NCBI GenBank assembly: GCA_046046245.1
Contig: JBJOKE010000080.1
Location: 1 to 64,000 of the forward strand
Direction: 5' to 3'
DNA: 64,000 bases
From: UBA4615 sp046046245
Lineage (GTDB): Bacteria; Pseudomonadota; Gammaproteobacteria; Burkholderiales; Burkholderiaceae_E
Shown: piece after piece, positions 62,997-64,000 of the stretch
Layout of the letters: every line of letters starts with the position of its first letter
Numbering within the stretch: position 1 is the first letter of the stretch
Position numbers and translations under genes: made by a program
The notes under the pieces: generated by a model
What the model saw: only the letters and a program-made list of their open reading frames with translations
Told to the model about the DNA's origin: nothing
Databases searched by the model: none

Positions 62997-64000
62997 TCAG
63001 GGCGGCACCGCGACCCGCCAGTAGCGTGCCGGATCGTGCCGTGCGCGCAGCACGCGGACCGCGCCGTCCGCGTGCATCCGCAGCTGCACCGCCCCGTCGG
63101 CGTCGCTGCGCAGCAGCGCGATGCCGCGTCGGTCGTAGCGTTCGACGACGGCCGGATGCGGATGGCCGAAACGGCTGCGGTAGGCGGCCTGGACGACCGC
63201 CCAGCGTGGCGCGACCGCGTCGACGAAGGCCTCGGTCGAGGACGTGCGGCTGCCGTGGTGCGGCACCAGCAGCACGTCCGCGGCGAGGCCGTCCCGGCCG
63301 AACAGCGACACCAGGGTGCGCTCCTGCGATGCCTCGATGTCGCCGGCGAGCAGCAGCGTGCCGGCCGGGTGCCGGACGCGCAGCACGCAGCTCAGCGCGT
63401 TGGAGGGCGACCTGCGCGCCGCTTCGGGCGGGTCGGCCGGATGCAGCCAGTCGAACGCCGCATCGCCCCAGACCCAGCCCTCGCCGCGGCGGCAGCGGTC
63501 CGCGCGCGCCGCGGCAGCGACGATGGCGTGACCGTCGGGCAGCGACGAGACGAGCCGCTCGGGCGGCAACGCGCGCAGCAGCGACAGCGCGCCGCCGGAG
63601 TGGTCGTCGTCCAGGTGCGAGACGACGAGGACATCCGGACGGGAGACCCCGACCGACTGGAGCCAGGGCACGACGGTGCGCGCGCCCGCGTCGGTCTGCT
63701 GGCCGGCAGCGGGGCCGGCATCGTAGACGAGGGTGCGGGTGCCGACCTGCACGACGGCCGCGGTGCCCTGCCCGACGTCGAGCGCCGTGAGCCGAAGTTC
63801 GCCGTCGGCGGGTCGCGGCAGCGGGACCGCGACGATCGGCAGCAGCGCCAGCGCGCCCCGGGCCCGCCCCGGCAGGCCGCGTGGACCGAGGAGCAGCATC
63901 GCACCGGCGCAACCGACCGCGAGCGCCACGAGGCCGGGCCGGGGCAGCGCGAAGGCCGCGCCCGGCAGCCCCGCGAGCAGCTCGAGACCGGCGAACAGCG
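62997..64000 (-). CDS. comEC: ComEC/Rec2 competence protein, C-terminal part (5' end outside window)
   Basis: C-terminal portion of the DNA-uptake channel ComEC, open to the window edge. Residual membrane helices (ALAVGCAGAMLLLGP, ARGALALLPIVAVPL) lead to a metallo-beta-lactamase domain: LTALDVGQGTAAVVQ, SHLDDDHSGGALSLL, LLLAGDIEASQE and VPHHGSRTSSTEAF. The domain is thought to degrade the non-transported strand during transformation. It converges with bdhA. The visible 334 codons lack the N-terminal OB-fold and most of the channel. Confidence 0.92.
   Translation of the reverse strand, partial: LFAGLELLAGLPGAAFALPRPGLVALAVGCAGAMLLLGPRGLPGRARGALALLPIVAVPLPRPADGELRLTALDVGQGTAAVVQVGTRTLVYDAGPAAGQQTDAGARTVVPWLQSVGVSRPDVLVVSHLDDDHSGGALSLLRALPPERLVSSLPDGHAIVAAAARADRCRRGEGWVWGDAAFDWLHPADPPEAARRSPSNALSCVLRVRHPAGTLLLAGDIEASQERTLVSLFGRDGLAADVLLVPHHGSRTSSTEAFVDAVAPRWAVVQAAYRSRFGHPHPAVVERYDRRGIALLRSDADGAVQLRMHADGAVRVLRARHDPARYWRVAVPP

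Overview
The window looks like an ordinary chromosomal segment of a very high-GC betaproteobacterium, most likely a Burkholderiales member. The reasons are the order rne, moaA, fdhD, mobA, moeA; a Bug-type (tripartite tricarboxylate) binding protein; a DUF4212 plus VC_2705-type symporter next to acs; a 50-residue MPKGVQR peptide; and -10 boxes that are repeatedly TAGAAT. No species name can be supported from sequence alone. Genes are dense, lie on both strands, and often overlap by four bases (GTGA or ATGA).

Layout. 1-5028: tail of RNase E, then the molybdenum-cofactor block moaA, fdhD, mobA, moeA. 5077-5807: two small secreted c-type cytochromes. 6008-9082: a MoxR ATPase and a VWA protein separated by an SMR transporter and a GNAT acetyltransferase. 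9116-13553: a giant CheB-CheR-PAS-histidine kinase-receiver protein, split in two by a run of nine G. 13728-21297: a tannase-family lipoprotein, an ABC exporter, a KefB/YbaL-type antiporter and a lone GspE/PilB ATPase. 21387-24647: a spermidine-synthase-like protein, a deoxyinosine DNA glycosylase and HtpG. 24781-30672: a MocR regulator divergent from an EamA transporter, then a PhzF protein, a 3-hydroxyisobutyryl-CoA hydrolase and a metallo-beta-lactamase-fold lipoprotein. 30789-37593: parE-parC behind a LexA-like box, kup with a 46-residue membrane peptide, and the 50-residue basic peptide. 37851-39662: a lower-GC segment of about 1.7 kb carrying one Yip1-domain gene, bounded by tRNA-Ser(GGA) and a 13-bp copy of that tRNA's 3' end. 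39737-46977: an aspartate-carbamoyltransferase paralogue, a five-gene acetate uptake and activation unit, and a divergent YqhA-family gene. 47052-53298: a TauD dioxygenase with a Bug protein, fumarase class I, a DUF2238 protein, a GlcG/HbpS protein and an Atg22-like MFS protein. 53384-60712: a YdcF-type protein, SrkA kinase, PrpE, a receiver protein, an NlpC/P60 hydrolase and a ferric-iron binding protein with a Fur-like box. 60755-64000: a Rid protein, an alpha/beta hydrolase, 3-hydroxybutyrate dehydrogenase and the C-terminal part of ComEC.

How it works together. Much of the content serves carbon metabolism: acetate and propionate activation, 3-hydroxybutyrate oxidation, valine-type acyl-CoA hydrolysis and fumarase. 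The rest is cofactor biosynthesis, topoisomerase IV, stress chaperone and ion homeostasis. I see no CRISPR array, complete insertion sequence, prophage or known defence system. The parts most worth a second look are the homopolymer-split sensory protein, the tRNA-Ser-flanked mini-segment, the LexA-like box before parE, the carbamoyltransferase paralogue lacking substrate-binding residues, and the receiver protein with what looks like a degenerate GGDEF domain.
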